A stretch of DNA of 64,000 nucleotides from Bifidobacterium bombi DSM 19703 (GTDB taxonomy: Bacteria; Actinomycetota; Actinomycetes; Actinomycetales; Bifidobacteriaceae): contig NZ_ATLK01000001.1 in NCBI RefSeq assembly GCF_000737845.1, positions 62,001 through 126,000 of the forward strand. Direction: 5' to 3'. The translations under genes and the position numbers were made by a program. Shown piece after piece: positions 1 through 8,783 of this stretch (position 1 is the first letter of the stretch; every line of letters starts with the position of its first letter). The notes under the pieces are model-generated. The model was not told the DNA's origin. It worked only from the letters and a program-made list of their open reading frames with translations, and did not search any database.

Positions 1-1
1 G

Positions 2-394
2 GCCGGTGCCACGCCTTCGCAGGCCGAGGCCGTCACGTGCATCAAGCCGCTCGATCTGCTGGTATTGGGCATGGGGCCTGATGGTCATTTCGGATCGTTG
101 TTCCCAGCGCCCGCCCATCATGAGATAGAGGTGACTGATCGTTTGGTCGTAGGCGTCACCCATTCTCCGAAGATGCCTCCGCTGCGCGTCTCGCTTTCGG
201 CCCCCTTCATGGCACGTTCCACCCGTACGTGGATGATGACCAAAGGAGCGGGTAAGGCGCATGCCACTGCAGGGGTCTTCAGCCGTCGAGACAACCCCGA
301 ATTCCCCTCGAGTTTTGCCGATGGAGCTGAGGAGTTCATCTGGTTTACCACTCCCGACACCCTTGCCGAAACCTCCGTCGATAATCGTCGGTGA
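2..394 (+). CDS. pgl: 6-phosphogluconolactonase, C-terminal part
   Basis: Hydrolyses 6-phosphoglucono-lactone in the oxidative pentose phosphate pathway, in the cytosol. The gene is cut by the left window edge; the open frame starts at base 2 and runs to the TGA at 392-394, leaving about 130 residues. The family signature is visible near the start (LVLGMGPDGHFGSLFP, compare GMGPDGHTASLFP in known enzymes). Downstream, VTHSPKMPPLRVSLS and the W near the end also fit the family. It converges with nrdF, and a bidirectional terminator lies between them. Identification is by motif; the missing N-terminus cannot be judged. Confidence 0.88.
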   Translation, partial: AGATPSQAEAVTCIKPLDLLVLGMGPDGHFGSLFPAPAHHEIEVTDRLVVGVTHSPKMPPLRVSLSAPFMARSTRTWMMTKGAGKAHATAGVFSRRDNPEFPSSFADGAEEFIWFTTPDTLAETSVDNRR

Positions 395-649
395 CGTCTT
401 GCGCCCAGCTGACTGTGTGCCATCGGTCGGTGTTTTTTGATGGCGCCGTCGGCTGAACACATGGGCAATGGTTTCCTGAGATTCGGGTACGGTGGCGTGG
501 GCTTGGCCGCGTGGACTGGTGTGGCAAGGTGGACTTGAAAGTGAGTGCCGGTTTGGGAATGGGGCATTGCGAACGCTGATGTCGCAATTGGACGCTGCTC
601 CTCGCATGCTCTTTGAGTGCAATCCTTCTGCGTGGTACACGTTCGGAAT

Positions 650-693
650 GAGAAAGGCCCCGTGCGTTCCATGGAGCGCACGGGGCCTTTCTC
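650..693. terminator. bidirectional terminator between pgl and nrdF
   Basis: A near-perfect inverted repeat: GAGAAAGGCCCCGTGCG at 650-666 pairs with its complement at 677-693, and the short centre TCCATGGA is itself palindromic. A-rich and T-rich ends flank the GC stem on both sides. It sits between two convergent genes, so it can end both transcripts. The rest of the 395-724 gap shows nothing else I can support. Confidence 0.85.
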
Positions 694-724
694 ATCGGAC
701 GGTTTAGAAGTCCTTGTCCTCTTC

Positions 725-1771
725 TTAGAAGTCCCAGTCATCATCGTCGGTGGCTTCGGCATTGCCGATGATGTAGGACGACCCTGAACCCGAGAAGAAG
801 TCGTGGTTCTCGTCCGCCGATGGGGAGAGTGATGCGATGATCTCGGGGCTTACCTGGGTTTGTGCCGGTGTGAACTTGGCATCGTAACCGAGGTTCATCA
901 GTGTCTTGTTGGCGTTGTAGCGCACGAACGCCTGCACGTCATCAATGAAGTCGAATCCGTCATAGACCTGGTTCGAATATTCCACTTCGAGGTTGTACAG
1001 CTTGTCGAGCAGGTCATCGGTGAAGTTCTTGAGCATCACCTTGTCCGCCTCGGTACGCAGCTCCAAGTGCTTCTGATACTTGTAGCCGCTGTAATAGCCG
1101 TGGATCGCCTTGTCCCTAAGGATGAGGCGGATCATGTCGGCGGTGTTCATCAGCTTGGCGCGAGACGAGTAGTGCAAGGGTAGGTAGAAGCCCGCATACA
1201 GCAGGAGTGAGGAGAGCATCACGGCGGCGATCTTGCGTTTCAGCGGGTCATCGCTCTGGTATTGCTCCATAACGATCCGCACGCGTTCCTGCACCAGGTC
1301 GTTGCCGACCGCCCAGCGGTAGGCTTCGTCGATCTGCTCGGAGGAGCAGAAGGTCGAGAAAATGGAGGAATAGCTACGGGCGTGCACGCTCTGCATGAAC
1401 GCGATGTTGGTGTAGATGGCCTGCTCGTGTTCTGTCAGGGCGTTGGGAATCTGCACAAGTTCGCCGACGGTGGCCTGCGCGGTGTCCAATGTGGTCAGGC
1501 CCGTGAATACGCGCACCACGGTGAGCTGCTCATGTTGCGACAGTGAATTCCACGAAGGGATATCGTTGCTCAGTGGCACCTTTTCAGGAAGCCAGAAGTT
1601 GGCGATGAGACGGTTCCATACCTCCAGGTCTTTGTCGTCCTTGATGTCGTTCCAGTTGACGGGGCGGATGCGCCCGTTCGGATTGCTGGCGAACTCGGGC
1701 GGTGTAATGGACGCGGCCATCATGGCATCGTCCGCGAGTTTGACTTCTTTGGCCTTGGATTGTTCTGTCAT
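725..1771 (-). CDS. nrdF: class Ib ribonucleotide reductase small subunit NrdF
   Basis: Radical-bearing beta subunit of the aerobic class Ib ribonucleotide reductase, which turns ribonucleoside diphosphates into dNDPs together with NrdE. The protein is 348 residues, normal for NrdF. Metal-ligand segments are visible in order: TTLDTAQ, TEHEQAIYTNIAFMQSVHARSYS, and LRDKAIHGYYSGYKYQ. The acidic/aromatic C-terminus (DDDDWDF) is the tail that docks on NrdE. The start at 1771 (MTEQSKAK) is preferred over an upstream extension because AGGAGG lies 6 bases before it. No nrdH, nrdI or nrdE is adjacent, so nrdF is transcribed alone here, with NrdR-like boxes upstream. Confidence 0.95.
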   Translation of the reverse strand: MTEQSKAKEVKLADDAMMAASITPPEFASNPNGRIRPVNWNDIKDDKDLEVWNRLIANFWLPEKVPLSNDIPSWNSLSQHEQLTVVRVFTGLTTLDTAQATVGELVQIPNALTEHEQAIYTNIAFMQSVHARSYSSIFSTFCSSEQIDEAYRWAVGNDLVQERVRIVMEQYQSDDPLKRKIAAVMLSSLLLYAGFYLPLHYSSRAKLMNTADMIRLILRDKAIHGYYSGYKYQKHLELRTEADKVMLKNFTDDLLDKLYNLEVEYSNQVYDGFDFIDDVQAFVRYNANKTLMNLGYDAKFTPAQTQVSPEIIASLSPSADENHDFFSGSGSSYIIGNAEATDDDDWDF

Positions 1772-1889
1772 CGTATCCTCCTGTTGTGGAACACGTGAAT
1801 CGTTTTTAAGTCTTATGCCGCCGTGTACTGCATGGTTCCTGCCGTGACATGAGGACGGAAGAATCGAAGAGCGGCACTTCTTATATTTA

Positions 1890-1936
1890 CTACTAAATAT
1901 AGCAATATCGCATTCTGTTATACCTAAATATAGTAG
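1890..1936 (-). promoter_or_regulatory. paired NrdR-box-like operator upstream of nrdF
   Basis: The ten-mer CTAAATATAG occurs twice, at 1893-1902 and 1924-1933, exactly 31 bases apart (about three helical turns). NrdR boxes in bacteria come as pairs with centre spacing of about 31-32 bases and a core close to CwATATATwG, which both copies match except at one position. The flanks match the consensus less well. The site lies about 120-160 bases before the nrdF start, in an otherwise AT-rich gap (1772-2326) with no gene that I can support. Confidence 0.75.
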
Positions 1937-2326
1937 TGCTCTGCTTAAGGTTACATCATTCGACGCGCTCAAGAAATCCTTAACTGTGATACGACTAACA
2001 CAACCATTTCCTACATTGTTGCTGCTTCTTCCGATTTTCTTTCAGGTGTCGTCGTCAATGTTCACGTTCCTTGTTCGAAGGATTGCTTCCGAATTTACTG
2101 CTTGGTGCCCGGTGACGTTTCTTGATAGCTTTTGGGGTACCGCAAGTGTATGCTGTCCTGCTCGGTGGATTAATCCTTGGTTTCCGAAACATGTGTGGCG
2201 ATTGACTGGCTTGATCGCTGTGGGGATGTAAGTCGCTGCCGGCGATTGAATCGCTGCGAAACGGAGTATCCATGAATCGGCCGGAATGATTGTTGTGAGC
2301 TGCTGAACGGGAAAGGCAAAACGACG

Positions 2327-2866
2327 ATGAGTGGTGAAGTCGAGTATAGACGGTGCGATGAGAACGACGTGGATGTGCTGTGTGCGCTGGGCATGTACAC
2401 CTTCCGAGTCACGTTTTCCGACACCACTGCGGAAAGTGATATGCTGAGCTACTTGGTTCAGGCATACAGTCATGACCAGGTGCTCCGCGAATTGACCGAC
2501 CCGGATTCGATGTTCTATCTGGCTACGGTGGGCGGCACCCCTGCTGGTTATATGAAGCTCAACACCGGCGCGGCCCAGACGGAGCCGATGGGGGATCGGT
2601 ATCTGGAGGTGCAGCGGCTTTACGTCATTCCTGAATTCAAGCGTCACCACATCGGCACCGGTTTCATGAATCTGGCCTTCGACGCCGCCCGCCGCAGCAG
2701 ACTGCCGAAAATGTGGCTTGGCGTCTGGGAACATAATGATCCGGCTCAGGCCTTCTATCAGCGCATGGGGTATACGTTCTTCTCCGAGCACACGTTCCTG
2801 GTGGGCGCCGATCCGCAGCGTGACCTGCTCATGTCCATAGACGTGCCGGATCTGGACGAAGACTGA
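2327..2866 (+). CDS. GNAT family N-acetyltransferase
   Basis: Predicted cytosolic acetyl-CoA-dependent N-acetyltransferase of 179 residues; the substrate is unknown. The GNAT core is visible: beta strands ending in YLEVQRLYVIPEFKRHHIGTGFM (acetyl-CoA binding region, R/Q-x-x-G-x-G/A type as KRHHIGTG), then KMWLGVWEHNDPAQAFYQRMGY, the common C-terminal motif. Start ATG at 2327 follows an AAAGGC element. It is transcribed away from nrdF and no partner gene is evident. The small-molecule class resembles spermidine or protein N-acetyltransferases, but the substrate cannot be told from sequence. Confidence 0.85.
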   Translation: MSGEVEYRRCDENDVDVLCALGMYTFRVTFSDTTAESDMLSYLVQAYSHDQVLRELTDPDSMFYLATVGGTPAGYMKLNTGAAQTEPMGDRYLEVQRLYVIPEFKRHHIGTGFMNLAFDAARRSRLPKMWLGVWEHNDPAQAFYQRMGYTFFSEHTFLVGADPQRDLLMSIDVPDLDED

Positions 2867-3105
2867 CCCCTACCGACTGACCGTCGTCTCATGGCGACGG
2901 ATTTGCTTTGGTCGCCGTGAGCCTCGCATCGCCTCGGACGTCATCGATGGACGCTGATTGCCCCAATCTGCACTTGGTTTTCAAATAGTGAGATATCGTG
3001 ACGCATTTTGAGTAGTCATGACCGCTCTTTAGTGCCGATTCCTTGCGGGTTTCGGGTAAGTACATCTAAATTCCATAAAAGTCAAGTCTGTTCTTTTTTA
3101 TTTTT

Positions 3106-3124
3106 TTATTCTAGGCTCAATCAA
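3106..3124 (+). promoter_or_regulatory. candidate iron-repressor (DtxR/IdeR-type) box
   Basis: The 19 bases from 3106 match the corynebacterial DtxR consensus (TTAGGTTAGSCTAACCTAA) at 12 of 19 positions, including the central TAGGCT. It lies about 60 bases before the start of the FTR1 iron permease, where an iron repressor would be expected to act. The match is imperfect in both arms, so this is a suggestion. The rest of the gap 2867-3185 holds a weak hairpin (GGCGAC 2893-2898 with GTCGCC 2911-2916), possibly the GNAT terminator. Confidence 0.35.
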
Positions 3125-3185
3125 AGTAGGTAAACACAGGGCTGGGTGGAGTCCACGTGGGTGAACTGAACAAGGAGAGGCAGGC

Positions 3186-5219
3186 ATGATGCGTGGGGGG
3201 AATCGTTACGGCTACGATGACGGCGATGGTGCCGCACCTTGCATGGCTCATGGTGATTCCCGTGGTGTGCGCGGCGCTTGTGCATGTGCGTTGTTCGGTG
3301 CGCTTGCCGTCCTCGCCCTTCTTGCGTCGGTCATGGTCATTGCGTTTTCCGCGCTTCCAGATGTCGGTTTCATGCGTGCCGGCTTGGTAGGTACAGGCCA
3401 CGCCGTTGTCGCCGGTCCGCCGTCCGTAGAGCATGCAGTCGTCCAGACCGCCGATGTCTCTCAGAAGACGCCCGCCGCCCCAACGGATTATGATTCATGG
3501 TCCGCTGTGTCGCAGGACATAGGCAGACAGCTCGATGAGGCCCTGCGAATCTACGGTTCGGGCGATTCGGTTTCGGCCCGTGCGCAAATGAGCCAGGCCC
3601 AGAACGTCACTTATATAGCCAGCAATTTCGTCTCGCAGGTGAGCGCCACGCTGGGTGCGGAGCGCAGTTCGCAGCAGACCCAGGAGTTTCAGTCCATTGA
3701 ATCCTTGGCACAGACCCCGGGCAATGACGCAGCTCTTTCATCTCAGGCGGAGACGCTCAAGCAGGACCTTACCGATGCCTCTGCATCGTTGGACGGCGCT
3801 GCGGGAGTCGCCAAACCGCGTGACTATGCGAAGGAGCTTGCAGCGAAAAGGCAGGCCGAACGCAGGAGGCTTCAGAAGGAAAAGAAGACCAAGTTCACCG
3901 GAAAGGGCTCCCGTTCCTGGACCGACGTCGCCAAAGAGATGGGGGTCATCCTGGACGACGCAGTGAAGGCGACGAAGGCCGGCGACGCGCGTAAAGGCTC
4001 GGACAAGGTGAATGAGGCCTACTACCAATATTACGAGAAGCTCGGGTTCGAGAAGAACGTGATGAACGCGATTTCCGGTTCCCGGGTTTCATTGGTGGAG
4101 AGCACGTTCAAGGACTGCCGCAAATCCATGATTCGCGGGGAGAGCATCAAAACGGTGCAGGGGCATGTCAACACACTCAAGACGATGCTGGTAGAGGACG
4201 CCAGACAGCTCGACGGTGGGGCGCAGGAGAACGTCGGCGGTTTCACCAGGTTCATCACCAGCTCTGTGGGGCAGGCCTTCATCATCCTGGTACGTGAGGG
4301 GCTCGAAGCGCTCCTCGTGGTCGCTGCAATCATTGCTTATCTTGCCAAATCAGGGAACAAGCGTCTCGTCAAGTGGATCTATGTGGGCGTTCTCGCCGGT
4401 CTACTCGGTTCCGGTCTCGTGGCCATGCTTTTTGGTGTGCTGTTCAGCGGCAATGGCCCACAGCAGGAGATCATGGAAGGCGTCGTGGCACTCATAGCGA
4501 TGGTCATGCTGCTGTACACCAGCAACTGGATGCTTTCCAAATCCGGCGTTGACAAGTGGAACGACTACATCAGGGAGAAGACCGAGAAAACCGTGCAAGG
4601 CATATCGGGTGAGGAACGCCTGACGTTGAGCGGCGTGGTTTCGCTGGCCATGCTGAGCTTCCTTGCGGTATTCCGCGAAGGCGCCGAAACCGTCATGTTC
4701 TACGAAAGCATCTATTCGATGACCCAGGACTCGAAAGGTATGTGGTTGGGAGGCCTGGCGGCGGTGGCGGCGCTCGTCATCATCTTCGTGATCTTCCGCC
4801 TGACTTCGGTACGCATCCCTATCCGACCGTTCTTCGTCGTCACATCCGTGCTTATGGCATTGCTGGTGGTAATCTTCGCCGGTGGTGGTGTGCATTCACT
4901 CATAGAAGGCAACCTCATTGCCGGCACCTATCTGCAGGGAGTGCCCACCAGCGACTGGCTCGGCCTCTATCCCTACGCTGAAACCATCACGGTCCAGGCG
5001 TTCATGGCGGTGGTCGTCGTCGCATTGTACGTGGTGTTCGCCATCCGGGAACGCTCGGAGCGCAGGCAGGAGGAGAACGGTGGCGATGAAAGGAATGGGG
5101 GCGGCACCGTTCAGGTGCGCGCAGGCGGCATCCATAAGGATGTGGTCGGTGTGCCAGCCAGTGGCGACTCGGTATTCCCGGTAAACGGCAACCAACATAA
5201 TCAAGACGAAAAGGAATGA
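3186..5219 (+). CDS. FTR1-family high-affinity iron permease with long extracellular N-terminal region
   Basis: Membrane permease for iron, 677 residues. After a first hydrophobic segment (about residues 30-55) come two related, lysine- and alanine-rich extracytoplasmic repeats (roughly 95-205 and 245-350), each beginning with a W-x-x-V-x-x-[ED] helix (SWSAVSQDIG, SWTDVAKEMG). The FTR1 membrane domain follows, with both REGxE iron-passage motifs: REGLEALLVV (R370) and REGAETVMFY (R497). The ATG at 3186 follows AAGGAGAGG. It heads a six-gene operon; the next gene starts one base after its stop. The order FTR1, P19, DUF2318, two permeases, ATPase matches the Campylobacter P19 and E. coli FetMP-type iron systems. 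Confidence 0.93.
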   Translation: MMRGGNRYGYDDGDGAAPCMAHGDSRGVRGACACALFGALAVLALLASVMVIAFSALPDVGFMRAGLVGTGHAVVAGPPSVEHAVVQTADVSQKTPAAPTDYDSWSAVSQDIGRQLDEALRIYGSGDSVSARAQMSQAQNVTYIASNFVSQVSATLGAERSSQQTQEFQSIESLAQTPGNDAALSSQAETLKQDLTDASASLDGAAGVAKPRDYAKELAAKRQAERRRLQKEKKTKFTGKGSRSWTDVAKEMGVILDDAVKATKAGDARKGSDKVNEAYYQYYEKLGFEKNVMNAISGSRVSLVESTFKDCRKSMIRGESIKTVQGHVNTLKTMLVEDARQLDGGAQENVGGFTRFITSSVGQAFIILVREGLEALLVVAAIIAYLAKSGNKRLVKWIYVGVLAGLLGSGLVAMLFGVLFSGNGPQQEIMEGVVALIAMVMLLYTSNWMLSKSGVDKWNDYIREKTEKTVQGISGEERLTLSGVVSLAMLSFLAVFREGAETVMFYESIYSMTQDSKGMWLGGLAAVAALVIIFVIFRLTSVRIPIRPFFVVTSVLMALLVVIFAGGGVHSLIEGNLIAGTYLQGVPTSDWLGLYPYAETITVQAFMAVVVVALYVVFAIRERSERRQEENGGDERNGGGTVQVRAGGIHKDVVGVPASGDSVFPVNGNQHNQDEKE

Positions 5220-5220
5220 T

Positions 5221-5859
5221 ATGAAGCACAACAAACTCACGGGTGCGCTCGCTCTTCTCACGACGGGCGTGCTGATGTTCTCGCTTGCCGCATGCGGCGA
5301 CAACACGGGGGCACAAGGCGGTCAGGCCGGCTCTTCGCAATCTCAGTCATCCAAGCAGGACACCGGAAAGAAAAACAACAACGGCGCCAAGTTCGAAGAG
5401 ATTCCCATCGGCGATGACCAGCAGATCTTTCCGTTGAACATCGGAGCCGTCTATTTCCAGCCCGTAGATATGTACCCTCAGGGAATGGGCCTTCCAGCAG
5501 CGCAATCCAACCTGCACCTTGAAGCTGACATTCATGCGCTCAAAGACAACAAGCTGGGCTATGGCACGGGTGAGTTCGTCCCGAATCTGACGGTCAAATA
5601 CAAGATCCAAGACAAAAACGACCCGAACAACAAGCAAGAGGGCACGTTCATGGGCATGAACGCCGATGACGGTCCTCACTATGGCGCCAACATCAAGTTG
5701 GACAAAGCTGGCCAATATAAACTGACCTTCATCATCTATAGTCCCCAGACCAACGGATGGACACTTCACGTCGATCCCGACACCGGTGTGAAGGGGCGTT
5801 TCTGGACCGAACCGATCGAAGCCAACTTCGACTGGGATTATACTGTTCACCAATGGTGA
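5221..5859 (+). CDS. P19-like iron-binding lipoprotein
   Basis: Surface iron (possibly copper-dependent) binding lipoprotein of the P19/Tp34 family, expected to hand iron to the adjacent FTR1 permease. The 212 residues start with a lipoprotein signal: KHNKL, a hydrophobic stretch, and the lipobox LAAC with the acylated Cys about residue 26. A Gly/Gln/Ser linker follows. The mature domain shows family features: IGAVYFQPVDMYPQGM near its start, HLEADIHALKDNKLGYG, MNADDGPHYGANIKL and a C-terminal FWTEPIEANFDWDYTVHQW. Conserved Met and His residues are the likely metal ligands. Spacing to the upstream stop is one base, so the two are translationally coupled. Confidence 0.92.
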   Translation: MKHNKLTGALALLTTGVLMFSLAACGDNTGAQGGQAGSSQSQSSKQDTGKKNNNGAKFEEIPIGDDQQIFPLNIGAVYFQPVDMYPQGMGLPAAQSNLHLEADIHALKDNKLGYGTGEFVPNLTVKYKIQDKNDPNNKQEGTFMGMNADDGPHYGANIKLDKAGQYKLTFIIYSPQTNGWTLHVDPDTGVKGRFWTEPIEANFDWDYTVHQW

Positions 5860-6046
5860 GCGTTGTGCCGAGTCCCAATCCGACGGTGAGTCCAAAGTGA
5901 ATCGGTCGGCACAAGGCCAGGTTTTAAGGCCAGTGCTGGAAGGTGCATTTCGCGGTGCCGACACGGCGTCGTTCGGGAACAATGTAGAGGCCATGTATGT
6001 GCCGGTCGGAGACTCGGTGTGACGATGTACATCATTGTTGAGGTAG

Positions 6047-7336
6047 ATGAAGGGGATGGAAATGCTAGGACAATTCGTACAAGCGCTGCCAGGGATGCTT
6101 GCACCGGCGCTGCTTGCCATGACCATGAGCGTGCTGCTGACGGTCGGTGAAGGAAAAGACAAACCGGCGAGCCGCAATTGGCGTCTGTGGGGTTTGTTGC
6201 TGGGTCTATTGGCGGCGGTGGTCTTTGCTGCGTTGCGCATGCTTGTCATCGTCGATAGACGTTCCGGCGTCAATTTGCCGGTCCTAATCGGTTGCGTGGT
6301 TTGTGACGTTCTCATGGTGCCCATTGCCTGCAAAGCCAGTAACCTGACTGCAAACTGGCATGAACGCCCGGTTCGCTTACATGTGGCGAACGCCATAGCC
6401 GCTTTGGGAATCGCGTTGACTACCTTCTTTGCCCTCCAGGACGTGATTATGCAATTGACCAGTTTCGTCGAAGTGGGAAAATCGACGTTCACCTCGGACA
6501 TGTTGTTGCGGGCGCTTGGCTGGGTTCTCGGCATCCTTCTGGCTGTGGCATGTGCTGCGATATTGCGTACCATGCGCACCACCGCCTATCATCGTTCTTT
6601 CCTAACGGCATGCGTCTTGATGCTAATCCTACTTTTCGTGCGCCATGCCTCGCAGCTCCTTTCTTTGCTGATGTCGATGATGCTTGTGGTTCTGCATGGC
6701 ACGGCGTTCCGCGCGCTCATCATCGTTTCCAACAATGACCTGATTCTGGTCATTGCACAGGTCTGCGTTTTCGTCATTCCCGCCGTCGCGGCGATCGTCG
6801 CCGGTTTCCGTGAGGATTTCGAAGGCCCAAATCCCGCGGTGAGGCGAGAACACAGGGCTTTCCGGCGAAGGGCGTTCGCCAGCGGGGCGTGGAGTTTGGT
6901 TGTCGTCATCGGCATTGGTGTCGCACTGACGCTCGGCGTTTCTCAGGTCAACAAGGTACCCACCCTTTCACCCCCCGAACCGTATTCGTTGAAGGCCGGG
7001 GTGGCCAGGATACCGTTCCCCGAAGTCGATGACGGGCATTTGCATCGCTTTGCGTATACTGCAAAGGACGGCACCAAGATGCGTTTCATCATCATCAAGA
7101 AGAACGGCGGGGCGTATGGAGTGGGTCTCGATGCATGTGAGACCTGCGGAGACGCCGGTTATTACGAGAGGGACGGCAAGATAATTTGCAAGCGCTGTGA
7201 TGTGGAGATGAATGTGGCTACGATAGGCTTCAAGGGTGGTTGCAATCCGATTCCGTTCGATTACACGACTGGCCACGGCTACATTACGATTCATACGAGT
7301 GTGCTGGACGCCCTTTCCTCGCATTTCAAGGATTAG
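6047..7336 (+). CDS. DUF2318 membrane protein with four-Cys metal-binding tail
   Basis: Polytopic membrane protein of 429 residues with about nine hydrophobic segments, followed by an extracytoplasmic C-terminal DUF2318 domain. That domain carries CETCGDAGYY, then IICKRCDVEMN and GGCNPIPF, a Cys set typical of this family and thought to bind metal or an iron-sulfur centre. Its gene sits between P19 and the ABC genes, as in Campylobacter. Three in-frame ATGs compete: 6047, 6056 and 6062. AAGGGG at 6050-6055 is best placed for 6062, so the mature start may be five codons later. A role in electron transfer or in iron handling after FTR1/P19 is inference from context. Confidence 0.85.
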   Translation: MKGMEMLGQFVQALPGMLAPALLAMTMSVLLTVGEGKDKPASRNWRLWGLLLGLLAAVVFAALRMLVIVDRRSGVNLPVLIGCVVCDVLMVPIACKASNLTANWHERPVRLHVANAIAALGIALTTFFALQDVIMQLTSFVEVGKSTFTSDMLLRALGWVLGILLAVACAAILRTMRTTAYHRSFLTACVLMLILLFVRHASQLLSLLMSMMLVVLHGTAFRALIIVSNNDLILVIAQVCVFVIPAVAAIVAGFREDFEGPNPAVRREHRAFRRRAFASGAWSLVVVIGIGVALTLGVSQVNKVPTLSPPEPYSLKAGVARIPFPEVDDGHLHRFAYTAKDGTKMRFIIIKKNGGAYGVGLDACETCGDAGYYERDGKIICKRCDVEMNVATIGFKGGCNPIPFDYTTGHGYITIHTSVLDALSSHFKD

Positions 7337-7448
7337 ACGGGCGGCGAGTATGGTACTGGTCGTATTGGTGCACGGACAACACATACAGTGATGGAGATGA
7401 TGGCATGGCATGGACGCTCGGTGATGTGATTCGCAGGGAGGTGGTCTG

Positions 7449-8783
7449 ATGTTCCTGATGCGAATGGTGCTGCGTTCGTTCAGTCGCCAATTCAAACGGC
7501 GTCTGCTCATAGCGGTCACGGTATGTCTTTCCGCCACCGTGGCCGTGGCCATGCTTGGTGTGGTCTTCGACGTGGGGGACAAGGTCAACGCCGAGCTGTC
7601 CACTTACGGCTCCAACATCATGGTGCAGCCCAAACAAAGCGCGGTCGTTTCCGACCTGTACGGCACAGGGGATGATTCGGCCTCGGATGGGAGTCAAGAC
7701 GACCCGACGGTCTTTCTGAAGGAGTCGGACATACCCAAGATCAAGACCACGTTCTGGGCTTTCAACATCATTGATTTCACCCCCTTGCTGAACGTGCATG
7801 CAGATCTTGCCGATGGCGGGCAGCAAGGAACGACGCAGCGGAGCATTCCCGTGGTCGGCACCTGGTTCAACAAGAAGCTGCACCTGCCCACGGGTGAATC
7901 TACTGTGGCCGGTATTAAGACGATGAGACCTTGGTGGAAGGTCAAAGGCTCGTGGCCACGCGATGGAAAGCCCGAGGCTTTGGTGGGCAAGTCGTTGTCG
8001 CGCAAAGAGAATCTGGATGTGGGCGGTGTCGTCACGCTGCACAAGACCACCGCTTCCGGCCATAGGCGGGCATTGAGGGTCAAGATCACTGGTATCTATG
8101 ATTCGGGCGACGATGATTCGGATAACATGTACCTTCCCTCCGATCTCGTCCAAAGACTTTCTGATTTGCCCGACAGCGTCGATAAGATCGAAGTCAAGGC
8201 GCTTACCACACCGGAGAACGATTTGGCGCGTAAAGCGGCGAGGAACCCGGCGGCGTTGAGTCCTGAGGAATGGGAGACATGGTATTGTACGGCCTATCCG
8301 TCTTCCATCGCATACCAGATCGAAGAGGCCATACCAGGCGCCATGGCGAAACAAGTACGGCAGGTGTCCGCGCTTCAGGGCGACGTGCTGAACAAGACCA
8401 CGGCTGTGATGATCCTTATGACGGTGATGAGCCTGATTGCGGCCGCCGTGGCGGTGGCGAATCTCATGGCGTCTTCGATTAATGAGCGAAGTTCGGAGCT
8501 TGCCCTGCTGAAAGCCATCGGTGCGACCGACGGAGCGGTTTCACGGCTGATGCTCACCGAGACCGCGGTCATTTCGCTTCTCGGCGCGTTGGTCGGTGCG
8601 GGTTTGGGTTCCTTGCTTGCCCAAGTCGTCGGGCATGTCGTCTTCGGCTCGGGAATAACCATGCGTCCGATGGTATTCGTGCTGGTGTTTGTGCTGTTGG
8701 CCGTCACTATTCTGATCGCCTCGTTCTCCGCGATTCGTTCGATTCTTAAGGTGCGTCCAGCGGAGGTGCTTCATGGCCGGTAA
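7449..8783 (+). CDS. FtsX/MacB-type ABC permease (iron operon, subunit 1)
   Basis: Integral membrane subunit of an ABC system, 444 residues. Topology is MacB-like: one N-terminal membrane segment (about 20-45, LIAVTVCLSATVAVAMLGVVF), a large extracytoplasmic domain (about 50-310), then three membrane segments at the end carrying the FtsX motif SSINERSSELALLKAIGATDGAVSRLMLTE-like region. RBS AGGGAGG lies just before the ATG at 7449. The stop overlaps the next gene by 11 bases. Such permeases usually do not import through the membrane but do mechanical work on periplasmic or surface partners; the partner here is probably the P19/DUF2318 machinery. Confidence 0.88.
   Translation: MFLMRMVLRSFSRQFKRRLLIAVTVCLSATVAVAMLGVVFDVGDKVNAELSTYGSNIMVQPKQSAVVSDLYGTGDDSASDGSQDDPTVFLKESDIPKIKTTFWAFNIIDFTPLLNVHADLADGGQQGTTQRSIPVVGTWFNKKLHLPTGESTVAGIKTMRPWWKVKGSWPRDGKPEALVGKSLSRKENLDVGGVVTLHKTTASGHRRALRVKITGIYDSGDDDSDNMYLPSDLVQRLSDLPDSVDKIEVKALTTPENDLARKAARNPAALSPEEWETWYCTAYPSSIAYQIEEAIPGAMAKQVRQVSALQGDVLNKTTAVMILMTVMSLIAAAVAVANLMASSINERSSELALLKAIGATDGAVSRLMLTETAVISLLGALVGAGLGSLLAQVVGHVVFGSGITMRPMVFVLVFVLLAVTILIASFSAIRSILKVRPAEVLHGR

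Noticed and set aside
5347..6582. 411-codon minus-strand frame over the P19-like gene and the start of the DUF2318 gene
   Set aside because: Both plus-strand genes show family motifs; the minus frame has none and spans two genes.
7326..8354. 342-codon minus-strand frame opposite the first FtsX-type permease
   Set aside because: His/Arg-rich shadow without a ribosome site.
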